DNA of 64,000 nt from Aphrophora alni (GCA_963513935.1 OY740776.1:12616724-12680723); one strand, 5' to 3'; counted from the stretch's first letter, positions 1-12,060 are shown. A program made the numbers and translations. Notes: generated from the letters alone by a model not told the origin.

Positions 1-2830
1 ATCCTCATTGGATACACACCTTTCTTCATGTAGTCTTGAGTTAGATCCCACTCTTGGAAATATCAAAGTATCCTAGCTGGATATACATCTTTCTTCATAT
101 AGTCTTGAGTTAGATCCCTCTCTTGGAATCCCAAAGGATTCTAGCTGGATCTACACCTTTCTTCATATAGTCTTGAGTTAGATCCCTATCTTGGAAATCC
201 CGAAGGATCCTCATTGGATATACACCTTTCTTCATGTAGTCTTGAGTTAGATCCCTCTCTTGGAAATACCAAAGTATCCTAGCTGGATCTACACCTTTCT
301 TCATGTATTCTTGAGTTAGATCCCTCTCTTGGAATCCCAAAGGATTCTAGCTGGATCTATTCCTTTCTTCATGTATTCTTGAGTTAGATCCCTCTCTTGG
401 AATCCCAAAGGATTCTAGCTGGATCTACACCTTTCTTCATATAGTCTTGAGTTAGATCCCTCTCTTGGAATCCCAAAGGATTCTAGCTGGATCTATTCCT
501 TTCTTCATATAGTCTTGAGTTAGATCCCTCTCTTGGAATCCCAAAGGATTCTAGCTGGATCTAAACCTTTCTTCATAGAGTCTTGAGTTAGATCCCTCTC
601 TTGGAAATCCCGAAGGATCCTCATTGGATATACACCTTTCTTCATATAGTCTTGAGTTAGATCCCTCTCTTGGAAATCCCGAAGGATCCTCTTTGGATAC
701 ACACCTTTCTTCATGTAGTCTTGAGTTAGATCCCTCTCTTGGAAATACCAAAGTATCCTAGCTGGATCTACACCTTTCTTCATGTATTCTTGAGTTAGAT
801 CCATCTCTTGAAAATCCCGAAGAAGCCTAGCTGGATATACACCTTTCTTCGTGTATACTTGAGTTAGATCCCTCTCTTGAAAACCCCAAAGGATCCTAGC
901 TGGATCTACACCTTTCTTCATGTATTCTTGAGTTAGATTACTCTCTTGAAAATCCCGAAGAAGCCTAGCTGGATCTACACCTTTCTTCATGTAGTGTTGA
1001 GTTAAATCTCTATCTCTTGTAAATCCTGAAGGATCCTAGCTGGATCTACACCTTTCTTCATGTATTCTTGAGTTAGATCCCTCTCTTGAAAATCCCGAAG
1101 AAGCCTAGTTGGATCTACACCTTTCTTCATGTATTCATGAGTTAGATTACTCTCTTGAAAATCCCGAAGAAGCCTAGTTGGATCTACACCTTTCTTCATG
1201 TATTCATGAGTTAGATTACTCTCTTGAAAATCCCGAAGAAGCCTAGCTGGATCTACACCTTTCTTCATGTATTCATGAGTTAGATTACTCTCTTGAAAAT
1301 CCCGAAGGATCCTAGCTGGATCTACACCTTTCTTCATATAGTCTTGAGTTAGATCCCTCTCTTGAAAACCCCAAAGGATCCTAGCTGGATCTACACCTTT
1401 CTTCATGTATTCTTGAGTTAGATTACTCTCTTGAAAATCCCGAAGAAGCCTATCTGGATCTACACCTTTCTTCATGTAGTGTTGAGTTAAATCTCTATCT
1501 CTTGTAAATCCTGAAGGATCCTAGCTGGATCTACACCTTTCTTCATGTATTCTTGAGTTAGATCCCTCTCTTGAAAATCCCGAAGAAGCCTAGTTGGATC
1601 TACACCTTTCTTCATGTAGTGTTGAGTTAAATCTCTATCTCTTGTAAATCCTGAAGGATCCTAGCTGGATCTACACCTTTCTTCATGTATTCTTGAGTTA
1701 GATCTCTCTCTTGAAAATCCCGAAGAAGCCTAGTTGGATCTACACCTTTCTTCATGTAGTGTTGAGTTAAATCTATCTCTTGTAAATCCTGAAGGATCCT
1801 GGCTGGATATACACCTTTCTTCATGTAGTCTTGAGTTAGATCCCTCTCTTGGAAATCCAGAAGGATCCTGGCTGGATATACACCTTTCTTCATGTAGTCT
1901 TGAGTTAGATTCCTCTCTTGGAAATCTCGAAGGATCTTGGCTGGATATACACCTTTCTTCATGTAGTCTTGAGTTAGATCCCTCTTGGAAATCCAGAAGG
2001 ATCCTAGCTGGATCTACACCTTTCTTCATGTATTCTTGAGTTAGATCCCTCTCTTGTAAATCTCGAAGGATCTTGGCTGGATCTACACCTTTCTTCATGT
2101 AGTCTTGAGTTAGATCCCTCTCTTGGAAATCCAGAAGGATCCTGGCTGGATATACACCTTTCTTTATGTAGTCTTGAGTTAGATTCCTCTCTTGGAAATC
2201 TCGAAGGATCTTGGCTGGATCTACACCTTTCTTCATGTAGTCTTGAGTTAGATCCCTATCTTGGAAATCCAGAAGGATCCTGGCTGGATCTACACCTTTC
2301 TTCATGTATTCTTGAGTTAGATCCCTCTCTTGGAAATCTCGAAGGATCTTGGCTGGATCTACACCTTTCTTCATGTATTCTTGAGTTAGATCTATCTCTT
2401 GGAAATCTCTAAGGATCTTGGCTGGATCTACACCTTTCTTCATGTAGTGTTGAGTTAGATCCCTCTCTTGGAAATCTCGAAGGATCTTGGCTGGATCTAC
2501 ACCTTTCTTCATGTATTCTTGAGTTAGATCACTCTCTTGGAAATCTCGAAGGATCTTGGCTGGATATACACCTTTCTTCATGTATTCTTGAGTTAGATCC
2601 CTCTCTTGGAAATCCAGAAGGATCCTGGCTGGATATACACCTTTCTTCATGTATTCTTGAGTTTGATCCCTCTCTTGGAAATCTCGAAGGATCTTGGCTG
2701 GATCTACACCTTTCTTCATGTAGTGTTGAGTTAGATCCCTCTCTTGGAAATCCAGAAGGATCCTAGCTTGATATACACCTTTCTTCATGTATTCTTGAGT
2801 TAGATCCCTTTCTTGAAAATCCCGAAGGAT
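1..2830 (-). repeat. 69-bp minisatellite array encoding a 23-residue repeat on the minus strand
   Basis: About 41 head-to-tail copies of a 69-bp unit, starting before the window. On the minus strand one frame reads as a 23-residue repeat whose core is MKKGVDPARIL followed by RDFQERDLTQEY-like residues. Units vary by scattered substitutions. Several are one base short (TTGGAATCCC for TTGGAAATCCC) or two bases longer (around 1005, 1490 and 1630), and each such unit breaks the frame, so reading frames of 66-421 residues start and stop along the array. Variant units recur in blocks (for example the GTAGTGTTGAGTTAAATC type near 990, 1480, 1610 and 1755), suggesting higher-order duplication. The frame-breaking lengths argue against selection on a protein. 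Diverged single copies of the unit occur elsewhere in the window. Confidence 0.95.
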
Positions 2831-2995
2831 CCTAGCTCGATCTACACATTTCTTCGTAGAGTCTTGAGCTACATCCCTATCTTTGATTTTCCTTATAAGG
2901 TCTCTCTCGAAAAACTCTTGTTCTCTCTGCGGCATTGTATTTAAGGTCTGTATGCTCTTTTTAAAGCGATGACTACCGAGAAGTATTCGCTTCAA
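2831..2995 (-). repeat. Degenerate edge unit and unique upstream part of the repeat module
   Basis: The last array unit degrades here. On the minus strand the frame opens upstream through residues like MPQREQEFFERDLIRKIKD and then enters the first 23-residue unit. This upstream part is not tandemly repeated, but it recurs next to the dispersed single copies (52.1, 60.4 and 62.7 kb). It therefore marks the founder copy from which the array expanded. Confidence 0.7.
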
Positions 2996-2999
2996 TTCC

Positions 3000-3794
3000 G
3001 TTCAAGAAGAGTGGCCCCAGAAGGTTTCCTAACCTAACCTAACATAACGAACTTTATACATAATACATGTATAACCACTTTAACGTTCCACAGCCCAATA
3101 TAAATTCATCTCCTTCGAGATGGTGTCAAACATATCATAATCCTCGTTCCTACGGCGTTAAATTCGCAAAGTAGGAATCTAACAAATCTCTACTGGTTCC
3201 ACATTCCTGTTCCTGATAAAACACTGTCCTTAATACACGTCAACAACGTTTCAGCTGTTCTGTCAGGTCAGGTTCTGTCTCTCCTATTTATATCGATAGA
3301 ACGAGTGGCGGTCCTCTTTTTGAACTGACCCTTCGCTTTCAAACAACAAAAGAACGTTTGATCCCTGTAAAACATGTTAAGTATTTAATTTGTAGATGAG
3401 AACATTGGAATTGTTTTCTATTACCGTAACGTTAGGTTAAGTCGTTTAACTCCCTCTTTGTATTGCTTTAGTGATTTCATCATTGCCTTAGCTTTAATGA
3501 AAAGGCCGAGTATTTGTTTCAAAGTAGGCCTATAGAGGGACACGAGCGTCTAATTTCATTCTGAATTAAACTTAACCTTAATGAATTGTTAATTACTGGT
3601 CATTAGTAAGACGGTAAAGCAGAATTGCTCTATTACCTTGTCACGTAAAACAGCTGGTATTGTTTCAAACAATCCTTTAATTTCATTTTCTCTTATTTAG
3701 GCTTTCGGAAAAGAACGTAAAATCTGTACTCTAAGAGTTTAGAATTGGAATTATTTTAAAGCGAATTTCGTGAGCTATTTATATTTTTTCACCC
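3000..3794. other. No gene seen
   Basis: AT-rich sequence without a convincing ORF. It contains three CCTAA units at 3030-3045, too short to call telomeric. Confidence 0.6.
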
Positions 3795-3910
3795 TCCTGA
3801 GGGTTCACTATCCTGAGGGACCCTAGATCCCCTCTCTTTTATCTTTCCTATTGGTCTCTCTTGACCAACTCTTGTTCCTTTCCGACCCGGAGAGTATTCG
3901 AGAGGTCTTT
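3795..3910 (-). repeat. Dispersed copy of the minisatellite-related module
   Basis: Contains CTTGACCAACTCTTGTTCC and a following GAGAGTATTCGAGAGGTC-like stretch, the same order as at the array edge (2890-2960) and at 60.4 kb. The 69-bp unit itself is only weakly recognisable here. Confidence 0.55.
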
Positions 3911-4159
3911 TTATGTTCTCTTCTTACTTTTTTTTTCTACAAGATAAGTTATTTGAGTCAAATAAATTATTTTATACTCGTGAATGTATCTATTATTTTT
4001 GTCTTATAACTGAACCAATTCATCATACATATGTGGTTATTTAAAATTCACCGCACTTTATTTCCTTCTGGAAAAATGGCCTGAAACGGAAAGGTCCATT
4101 TTGAGGATATAGTGCGCATGAACAGAGCCTGTTCAGACTCTAAAGAGCAGTGTCCCTAA

Positions 4160-4800
4160 CTGGCGATGTTGATACTCGGGTGAATTAGATAATCGAATTA
4201 ATCTGTTTCAAATTATTTCAATATTCGTATTATCAATGACTACATAAATACTATAAGACACGACATGGCCATGTTAAATATTCTACGCTTATTCTTGAGT
4301 TGACCAATACCCGCTAGGTCGCTCTGCTAGAGAATCTGAAGTTGATGTGACTGGCGCTAGGTGGCTCTACGGTCAAACAATTTCAGGCGGGTAAGAGAAA
4401 ACGCACTGATGCCACATATGGGACCAGAGATGCGAAGGAAGGTCGAGAATCGCTTATCTCAGCGCACGAACTGACAACACTGACTATGCTGACGGAAGTA
4501 AGTGAGAAGGTTTGTGAGAGAGAGGTCAACAGTTGTACAGTCTCAACCAAGTGGGATGCGTACAGTCAAGCACCTGCTGCTAGCGCTTTCTGATAGCTGT
4601 GTGTCAAACTTGTGACGAACAGCACCCGTAAAGCGTAGACTATTTCCCTATCCTATGTCGTGTCTTATAGTATTTATGTAGTCATTGGTATTATTATTTA
4701 GAAATCGAGTATCTGTGCTAGCGATGTTGATACTCGGGTGAAATGGATACTCGCATTACTCGGTTTCAAATGATTTCAATACTCGTATTATTTCGAAATC
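4160..4800. repeat. Diverged direct repeat pair, one copy split by a MITE
   Basis: GCGATGTTGATACTCGGGTG occurs at about 4163 and again at about 4722, and both copies continue in parallel through a CGTATTAT...AAATCGAGTATCTG segment. The first copy is interrupted by the element at 4234-4687; the second serves as its empty-site relative. Confidence 0.75.
4234..4687. mobile_element. MITE with perfect 33-bp terminal inverted repeats
   Basis: The 454-bp element begins CAATGACTACATAAATACTA and ends with the reverse complement (4655-4687); the 33-bp arms match perfectly. It is flanked by GTATTAT at 4227-4233 and 4688-4694. The related uninterrupted sequence at about 4782-4800 has this site only once. 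CA...TG ends and a 7-8-bp duplication fit a non-autonomous hAT-like element. No coding capacity. Confidence 0.85.
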
Positions 4801-4917
4801 GAGTATCTGCGCAGAATGATTTTGCGCATCGGATTCGAACTCAGCTTTACCAATCAGATCGTTTTAGATAAAACTACACTTTTGCGTTCTATCTGTTAGA
4901 CTGATCCACCAAGTATT
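4800..4917 (-). repeat. tRNA-like sequence, possibly a SINE head
   Basis: On the minus strand a TGGATCAG...AGATAGAACGC segment resembles a Pol III A box and GAGTTCGAATCC resembles a B box, about 55 bases apart. The segment does not fold into an obvious complete tRNA, so a tRNA-derived SINE or tRNA relic is more likely than a functional tRNA gene. Confidence 0.35.
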
Positions 4918-5379
4918 TATTTTTTTAAACAATATGTGATTGACACTTGTAATACGTAATTAAATGTTATCCTGCCTCGACACAAATTCAGTAATTTAAC
5001 GATAGTACAATTATTACCAACATTAATAATTTAGTTGTTATTTAAAAGAAGTTCATTTACTATATTTCTTTATAAAGATGGTAACCTATTAATATTTATT
5101 TAAATATAAATAATAACAATTAAATAATAATTTAATTTAGTTTTTGTTAATGTGGAAATAAATGAATATTATTATTTTAAATTTAACTTGTTACCCAATC
5201 TAAATCATTTTAACTCAAAATCATAATGTTTAATTAATGTGTAGTGAAAAATCAGCTTAGAAACTAATGTAACCAAAGTAGAAACACCGAGCATTTTGTT
5301 TGGAATTGACACAACACTAACGAATATCGTTGTCCGAGGATTTTATTTCGAATTCATACTCGCACATTACCTCCTCCTT

Positions 5380-5510
5380 GTTCCTAGTTACGAGGATATC
5401 GTCCGAATATTTTAATACGAAACCGAGGATTTTAATACTCGGAATGCTCCGAGGATTTTGATACTCGGATTCACCGAGTATTTTAATTCGAACTCACAGA
5501 TCACTAGTAT
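5380..5510. repeat. Short repeated CCGAG/CTCGG words
   Basis: CGAGGATTTT, ATACTCGG and CCGAGTATTTT recur in both orientations over about 130 bp. They share the TACTCGG word with the repeat pair at 4.16-4.80 kb, so this is probably a further diverged copy. Confidence 0.45.
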
Positions 5511-5877
5511 CCAGACATTTTGAACACCCGGTGCAAAAACATTGTATAAACTTATTTGCTCCTTAATTCGTACCCCAGGGATTTCAGCAAGACTGAATTT
5601 TACCTGATTAGAAATCAGGGCGAAATCTATCGCTATCCTAAACTATCTACCTAAGTGTTTGAGGACATATGGTTATATGAAGTTTGTTCTTTCTTTTGGC
5701 CTGTAGAATGAGCTCAGAAAGCGTCGGTAAAACGTTGTGAATCACCCTGTATACACAATGTGTGTACAAAATATAAAAACAGCTTAATATTTCAAGATAC
5801 AAAGATCTTCGACCTCTTATTTTAAACCTCTTAATCTGAGCTATCTACAGGGTGGTACAAAAGTTTACTAGAATATA

Positions 5878-7457
5878 CAGGGTGTTCCAAAAATTAACAA
5901 AACACGATTTTTCTCAACTTTTTAAAATTTAACGTTATTATTAGGCCAATTTAAGATACTTCTTCACGAAACCGCCTATTAGTACTTTACCTTCTTAATT
6001 TATAATTATAATTTGACTATGGCGCAGGGAGTTGGATAGTTCAACTACAGCAGCCTCAGTCTAGGAGTGTGTCTGTTGTAAGGGGCGTGTCCTCCCTAGC
6101 CTGACTTGACGGTACAACCCATTCCAAGAAAACTAGCTACACAAATTACTGCTTAGCTACATTTAATTCCTAAAGTTAAAACTTCGTGACAGACTTTTGT
6201 AAACGTTTTATTTTTATTTACACCGATAAAAGAAACGAAAGTAGGGTACGCGTTTACACAGAAGAATTTGAGGTCTATATTTTTTTTATTGGGGTTGTAC
6301 CACTGAAAGTAAAAGCAACAGGCAAAGTGTGGGAGCCCTCTTTTCCTCTCCACCCTAAGACACATTCCTACCTTGAGGATGCTGTAACTTACTGTACTGA
6401 CCCGTCGGCGAAGCTAAGATTTTTTGTTTGGTTTGTTAATTTTATGTTGATGAACGTTTTATGCTCGGCTTTAAGACAATAATGGCCGAGATGAGTTTAA
6501 TAAAACAATATTAACACCTCAATAGATCAATTTTAAAATAAATATTTTGTAATAATGTAGACATTATTGAATTCAAAGAACTATTACGCCCAGTGGCCGC
6601 TCTAGCGGGTAGGCCCGGGCCTACCCAACTTATTTGGTTTTCGGCCGGTGACACGCCTAAATGTACATATTACCGTTTTAACGTGTATTAACGAGCTGTA
6701 TGGTTTACATTGATTTAAATATTATTTCTCAACAACTACTTTTGTGACACTTATAGGCAATAAAATATATTACATATCATAAAATAACAAAAATATTTTT
6801 ACTTTTCATAGTTGACCTGGCTCCATAGTTTTAAAATTAACAGTGTGGTGTATATGCTTTTATCTTCAATAAGCTGTCCCCCCTTATCCTGGGGGGTATT
6901 TACCCAGGTCCCCCGCCATAGTCATGACACCCCTAAACTGTGCCTACCCAAAAAATAAATCCTGAAGCCGCCCCTGATTACGCCAAGATATAAAGGTCAC
7001 TTATAATAAAAACAGAAAGAAAAAGTTCGATATAAACAAAGACCCTCAGAAAACTTAAATAGGTAAACAGCATTAAAATGTGCAAAGGTGTTACGCATCT
7101 GGTTAATTAACAAACTAAGCAAATGAAACGAGAGCAGCTGCCAAACACAACAAGATTGTGTACTAACATAATCAGATGTAGTGTAAACACGTCAATCCGA
7201 CGACATGGACAGTTTACACAGAGGCAATTTTTAGTTTTAAACGTCTACGTTGCTTAGAGAAAATTACGTGATGGCTGATAATCTGAGTTTTTGATTATAT
7301 ATCCTTTTTGAGGACGTCCCCCCCCCCGTAACGATTTATGACAGGTAAATGTATCAAATTGTTGATAACTGGAGTAAGGACATAACCTTAAAATTAAATT
7401 GTTGTATTTTTATTCCCTAACTAAATATCCTGGCATATCCACACTTTTGGAACACCC
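5878..7457. mobile_element. Possible mariner/Tc1-type element defined by inverted ends
   Basis: CAGGGTGTTCCAAAA at 5878, preceded by TA, faces its inverse TTTTGGAACACCCT near 7446-7457. No transposase reading frame is recognised between them (a 98-codon ORF at 6186-6482 has no recognisable domain), and a hAT-type MITE sits inside. The subterminal sequences do not match beyond about 15 bp, so the two ends could belong to different elements. Confidence 0.4.
6591..6976. mobile_element. Non-autonomous hAT-type MITE with 8-bp target duplication
   Basis: The 386-bp element starts CAGTGGCCGCTCTAGCGGG and ends ...GAAGCCGCCCCTG. The ends are imperfect inverted repeats of the CAGTGGCGG type typical of hAT elements. 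ATTACGCC is duplicated exactly at 6583-6590 and 6977-6984. No ORF. Confidence 0.9.
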
Positions 7458-8169
7458 TATATATATTTCCCTATGTAATTTTAAATCTTATTTTTTCTAG
7501 TCACCGTCGTGTTTCCGTACAGACAACGACGCCGGACAAAAATCAATTTCTCCGTCTCCATCATGAACAATTAACGTTTTAACACCGTCAATTTGATCAA
7601 TCGCTTGTGTGTTGGACTTTTTTTCTATATTAAAAGCCATCGACAACATCATTCAATCAGCATTCCTCAGTCTCAAAGGGGATTTTTTTCCCCTTTGATT
7701 GTATCCCAAAGGGAGTTATTACGTCTAATCTTTCTGGAGTCTTCTGTATTTTGAACCCATCGACTGCCTTTCAAAATGTTCAGTGAAAACTAATCCCTTA
7801 CCAATTTGGAAATAATGAACTGAACTTTTGCTCAACTATTTACGGAGTGTCCTACGGAGGAATTAATATGCCGGATATATGGAACACTCTACAAACGTGG
7901 CACTTTACAGTTATGTTACATACATATATGTAAAAAAAAGTACTCGAGTTTCATTTTTTTATGTTCAATAAAAACTAAAATGGCGGAATAACAAAAGGAA
8001 CAATCTTCTGGGTAGAACCACTTCCTCCCACAATGCAATAAAATGTTCAATCTTGATCAGCTGTTGTTTTGTTAACACACAATGAAACAATTTGACAGTT
8101 GTGTTCAATCAGTTTATGTGTGATATCTAACCTCGAATGAATTTACCAAGTGAAATGTTCATGGGTTAA

Positions 8170-9400
8170 TGTTTTTTTTTTAATGAATACTAAGTGATAA
8201 GGTGGTTTCAAAGAACCTACTCAAATGTATTTCCTCCATTAAGAAAATCAATTCTTAAATGGAAAACCGTGCTACTAGAAACTGGATCAGTTTCAAAGAA
8301 GTACCGTAGATTTTCTAACACAGAATATGAAAGCTTGCATGTTGTATTTTACTTAAATCTCCAAACAGGCCTAATTCACTTAGAAAAGTTCCATCCACTA
8401 CTGGGATACCAGATTCGTCAGTTCAAAGGTATGTCAAGAAAACCAAATATGTGTTTAGTTCACGGACTGTTGGAAGATGACCCAGACAGACGAGTGGAAT
8501 TTCGTTCGAAGGTAATTAAAAAGCTTGACAAAGATGTCGAGTGGTATGAAGGAATTGCATTCACTGATATGAAGCTACATTTTACCAAACAGGATTAGTA
8601 AACAGATAAATTTGTAATTATTTTAACAACGCCTTAATTCACTTAGAAAATTGCAACCGCCACTAAGATACTAAATTCGTCAGTTCAAAGGTATTCTAAG
8701 AACAACAAAATATGTTTAGTTCACGGACTGTTGGAAGATGACCCAGACAGACTAAAGGAATTTTGTTCGAAGGTAATTGAAAAGCTTAACGAATATGCCG
8801 AGTGGTATGAAGGAATTGCATTCACAGATGAAGCTACATTTTACCAAACAGGATTTGTAAACAGACATGGTAATTACTGTAACACACAAAATCCACATAT
8901 CTTACACGAAGAGAGCTTGAAATCAAAGGGTATAACTGTTTAGGTCACCAAGGATGGTATTTTATCGTACCGCATCAAACAAAAACTGGAGATAGATACG
9001 TATCAATAGGAACTGATCACAGAGTTCCTTATCTTACTCAGCCCGAGATGAGGGACTTTTTTCAACAACATGGATCTGCTCCTCATTATGTTATTGTGGT
9101 CAAAGCTGTTATAGATCGAGATCTTCCCAACTGTTGCATTGGCTAGGTGGTAACATCAACTTCATAGACTGGCCTCCAAGATCCCCTGTTTACGATTTTT
9201 TTATATGCGACTTTTAGAAACAAAAAATGTATTCCCACCCTATAGCCACAGATGATGAATTAATAAGGCTGATTGAAGAGGAATTACTGTTGGTATTTAG
9301 GCAATTTTTCAAAAAGTATTATACTGTAACTCTTTTTTGTTTCGTTGCTAACAGTGCATAGCTATTAATAGACATCAATTTGAATAAAGATTAAATTTGG
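8170..9400 (+). pseudogene. Broken mariner-like transposase (DUF4817-type HTH plus DDE_3 domain)
   Basis: Translations in several frames give, in order: a helix-turn-helix remnant (IRWFQRTYSN...LLETGSVSKK); the start of the catalytic domain (LLEDDPDR, VEWYEGIAFTDEATF with the first catalytic Asp, FVNRHGNY); NPHILHEESLKSKGITV; a QQHGSAPHY-like stretch where the second Asp is expected; and a DWPPRSP-like stretch. This order is that of insect Tc1/mariner transposases in the IS630 superfamily. Frameshifts, stops and a tandem duplication of about 255 bp inside the catalytic domain make it non-functional. The third catalytic residue falls in a degraded stretch. Confidence 0.8.
8375..8880 (+). repeat. 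Internal tandem duplication inside the transposase relic
   Basis: The segment from AATTCACTTAGAAAA through TTTACCAAACAGGATT (about 8376-8605) is repeated at about 8635-8860 with roughly 10-15% divergence. Both copies encode the HGLLEDDPDR to FTDEATFYQTG block; the first has an ATGAAG change that alters the catalytic Asp context. Confidence 0.8.
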
Positions 9401-9412
9401 ATCATTCATACT

Positions 9413-10697
9413 GTAAACATATATGGGAACAGAAAAGAATGTGAAACCAGTAGATATTTGTTAGATTCCTATTTATGTGAATTCATGTGGCACCGTAGGA
9501 ACAAGGATGAAGATCTGTTTGATACCGTCTGGAAGGACATCAATTTATATTGGGCTCCATAACAATAAAAAGTGTATTCACAACATATGAATAACTAGAG
9601 CACTGTGGTGAATATACAATGAAAGAAAATTCCCCACGACCACAATAAAATTGTGTATTCATATATTATGTATAAATTTGGTAAGATTAGGAAACCTTCG
9701 GAGTGATACTGTTCTTGAACAGACCCCCTATGATTTTTAAAGTTTTAATTTTGAAATTCCAATTATTTCAAAATACAAAAATTACATCACCACTGCACCT
9801 CAAATGACAAATTGTTGCTATTACTTGTAATGAATTGTGTAAAATGGCTCAAATTGTCTCACTCACTCTTCCCCCACAACCAAATAAAACCAATTAAAAC
9901 TATAAATCACCAAAAGTATGGGTTCAGACTGATAACCAACAACAAATATTAAAACTGGCTCTAATCACCAACAGTTCAGATAAGACAAGGAGTTCAACTT
10001 CATTTTCTATTTTAAGTATACAAAATAAAATTTTAAATACCGTAACATACAAAACTCAATAAAATTAGTGCATTGAGAGTTATTCCTCAATTACCTTCAC
10101 AACCTAGATGTTGTGTATTTAGCGTTTATGTACTAAATTTCACATCTGATGAAGTCGCTTGTGGTGAAACTGCTGTCATGGTTAAAGATTTCAACAAGAC
10201 TTGCATACACCAAATGTAAGAAAACACAATTTCCCACAATAAACACTTTTCTTGGATATGTTTCATTGATTAGGTCATCGTCCGTAGTTGTTACATTTAA
10301 ACAATCATTTTTGACACTGAACTACAAGTAGTAGTTGACCTGCTTTGTACTTCAATGCTAAATAGGTTTGTGTACATGTAAAACTAAAAATGACGACTTT
10401 GTAATTGAAACAAAAAGTATTTATTGTGAAAAATTACATTTTCTTTCGTATGATGATTCAAGTTTTCACAAGTATTGCTCCTTTTTGTAGTAAATTTTGG
10501 CAAAAGCATTGATTTAAGAAGCAAAACAGAATGATATCTTTATTTTAATTAAATTAAAAGCAAGTGAAGACTTTTTAATATATTCACATCCAGAAGGCTC
10601 GATAGAACCTGGCTGACGTAAAGGAAGTAGTGATTTACAAATTTACGAGGTTCAGAAAACCGTTGTAATAACTGCTTTAAACAAACTTACTAAACTG
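9413..10697. other. No gene seen; one hammerhead-like motif
   Basis: AT-rich non-coding sequence. At 10146-10170 there is CTGATGAAGTCGCTTGTGG followed by TGAAAC, a weak match to the CTGANGA-stem-GAAAC motif found in the foldbacks further right. Confidence 0.5.
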
Positions 10698-10840
10698 TAT
10701 ATCAATACAATTTAACATTTCCTACAACGGGCATGAAACCAACTTTTGGGTTTACATTTCAAGGATCTCTTTAATGTGGAACATTGTATGATGAGCTGCT
10801 GGGTACCATGATGGCACCATCGCCCATTCGAATTATGTTT
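10698..10840 (-). repeat. R1 repeat copy, partial, inverted
   Basis: Matches on the opposite strand the left part of the R1 family: AACATTTCCTACAA, then GAAACCAACTTTTGGG, then ACATTGTATGATGAGCTG and GGTACCATGATGG-like words, in the reverse order of the copy at 60.97 kb. Confidence 0.7.
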
Positions 10841-12060
10841 TCACATATCAAACTTATTTACTAAAAATTCCACTTTTTAAAAATAAAATTGTTCAGCTTT
10901 CAAATCTGGTAGGCCTACCGTCTGAGACAGGTTAGGCTTTGATCTAAACCGTTCAAGTCACAAAATTTTTAATTAGGCTAAATAAAATTTTGTAAAACTA
11001 ATATGTTCCATAACATGTAGAAGGTTGAAATGAGGAAGGGGTGCCTGAGTATGCTAATAACAGTAAAATTAAATCACAATTAAAAATTATTTGTGTCATC
11101 ATAATTTTATAAATGAAACTAACTAATTGATAACACATAAAAGAAAACTGTGAATTATTAGCATTTTAAGAAAATATGTTGTAATTTAAATAAATAAAAC
11201 ATATCAGAAAGTAATAGGATAAATTGTGATAATCCCTACTTTGGAATCGGTTTATAGAGATCCATAAAACCTACAAGCAACCAGTGTCCTTAAAAACCGT
11301 TCAAACGCTTATAAATATAAAAGTTTGAAATGAAATACTGGAAAATATTAGTATAATATATCTATATAAGGATATATAAGATGTTCAAATATTAAAATTT
11401 AAAAATACCAATGCATTATGGGAGAAGCAGAACATAATTGTTTTTTAAGACCCAAAAAAGACATTAACTAATTTTTTATAAAATCAAAAATATAAAAAGT
11501 TGAATAACTTCATTAAAAATCAACCTAAAAACTTCAATCAAGTTTCAAATTAAACTAGAAAAAAATAGAGAATCCAATATCATCTATCTACATCATCAAT
11601 AAAAGATCTATCCAGGAATTCTGAAGAATCAGTGAAAAAAGAAAAGTTTTCTAAAAAATTCCAAATTCAGCAACCTAGTTAACGAAGGAGAAAGTGGTAA
11701 TTATAACCATGAAAAATGGAAAGTTCTCATACTTTCGTTTTAGTTTTTAACGAGTTTGAAAATACTGTCTGCAAGTTACAACATTCTATATCTAAACCAC
11801 AAATAAAATAGCCATATCAATCACATATTTTATAGAATCAGCATCTGTTATAAATTTTGAATAAATGTTTAGTAAGAATAGGAAAAAAAAACATTAACAA
11901 TTCATCATGAAAATGTTAGTTTAAATTTGTTACAGTAAAGTCTTGGATATGGGCTCAGCGTCGGTGACAATTAAATCAGAATAATCACGAATCAACATAG
12001 TACTAGCAAGAAGGAAGACTTTTTCAAAATGTACATAAATTCAAATTTTAAAACAATATT
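10841..12060. other. No gene seen
   Basis: AT-rich sequence with no ORF above background and no repeat structure that I could recognise. Confidence 0.5.

Larger units (their letters stand above)
7843..9412 (+). mobile_element. Mariner/Tc1-superfamily element copy 1, 3' truncated
   Basis: The left end (GAGTGTCCTACG...ATATGGAACACT) aligns with the inverted right end of the related copy at 34.8-36.6 kb over about 100 bp, and similarity continues to the AAAATGGCGG region. The copy ends abruptly after the transposase stop region near 9412, so the right terminal repeat is missing. It contains a broken transposase gene with an internal duplication. Confidence 0.75.

Noticed and set aside
1734..2039. 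Plus-strand ORF across the minisatellite
   Set aside because: It is the antiparallel reading of a repeat and depends on the same 69-bp periodicity; no independent coding evidence.
1..2830. CRISPR-like array
   Set aside because: Units are contiguous without unique spacers and lie in eukaryotic DNA; it is a minisatellite.
3028..3046. Three CCTAA units resembling the insect telomere repeat
   Set aside because: Only three units; GGTTAGGTTA words occur singly all over the window and are common in insect DNA.
4800..4917. Functional tRNA gene
   Set aside because: A- and B-box-like words are present, but no complete cloverleaf or clean acceptor stem can be drawn.
6153..6482. Overlapping ORFs on both strands near 6.2 kb
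   Set aside because: No domain, no splice or promoter context, and they lie inside a probable non-coding mariner-type element.
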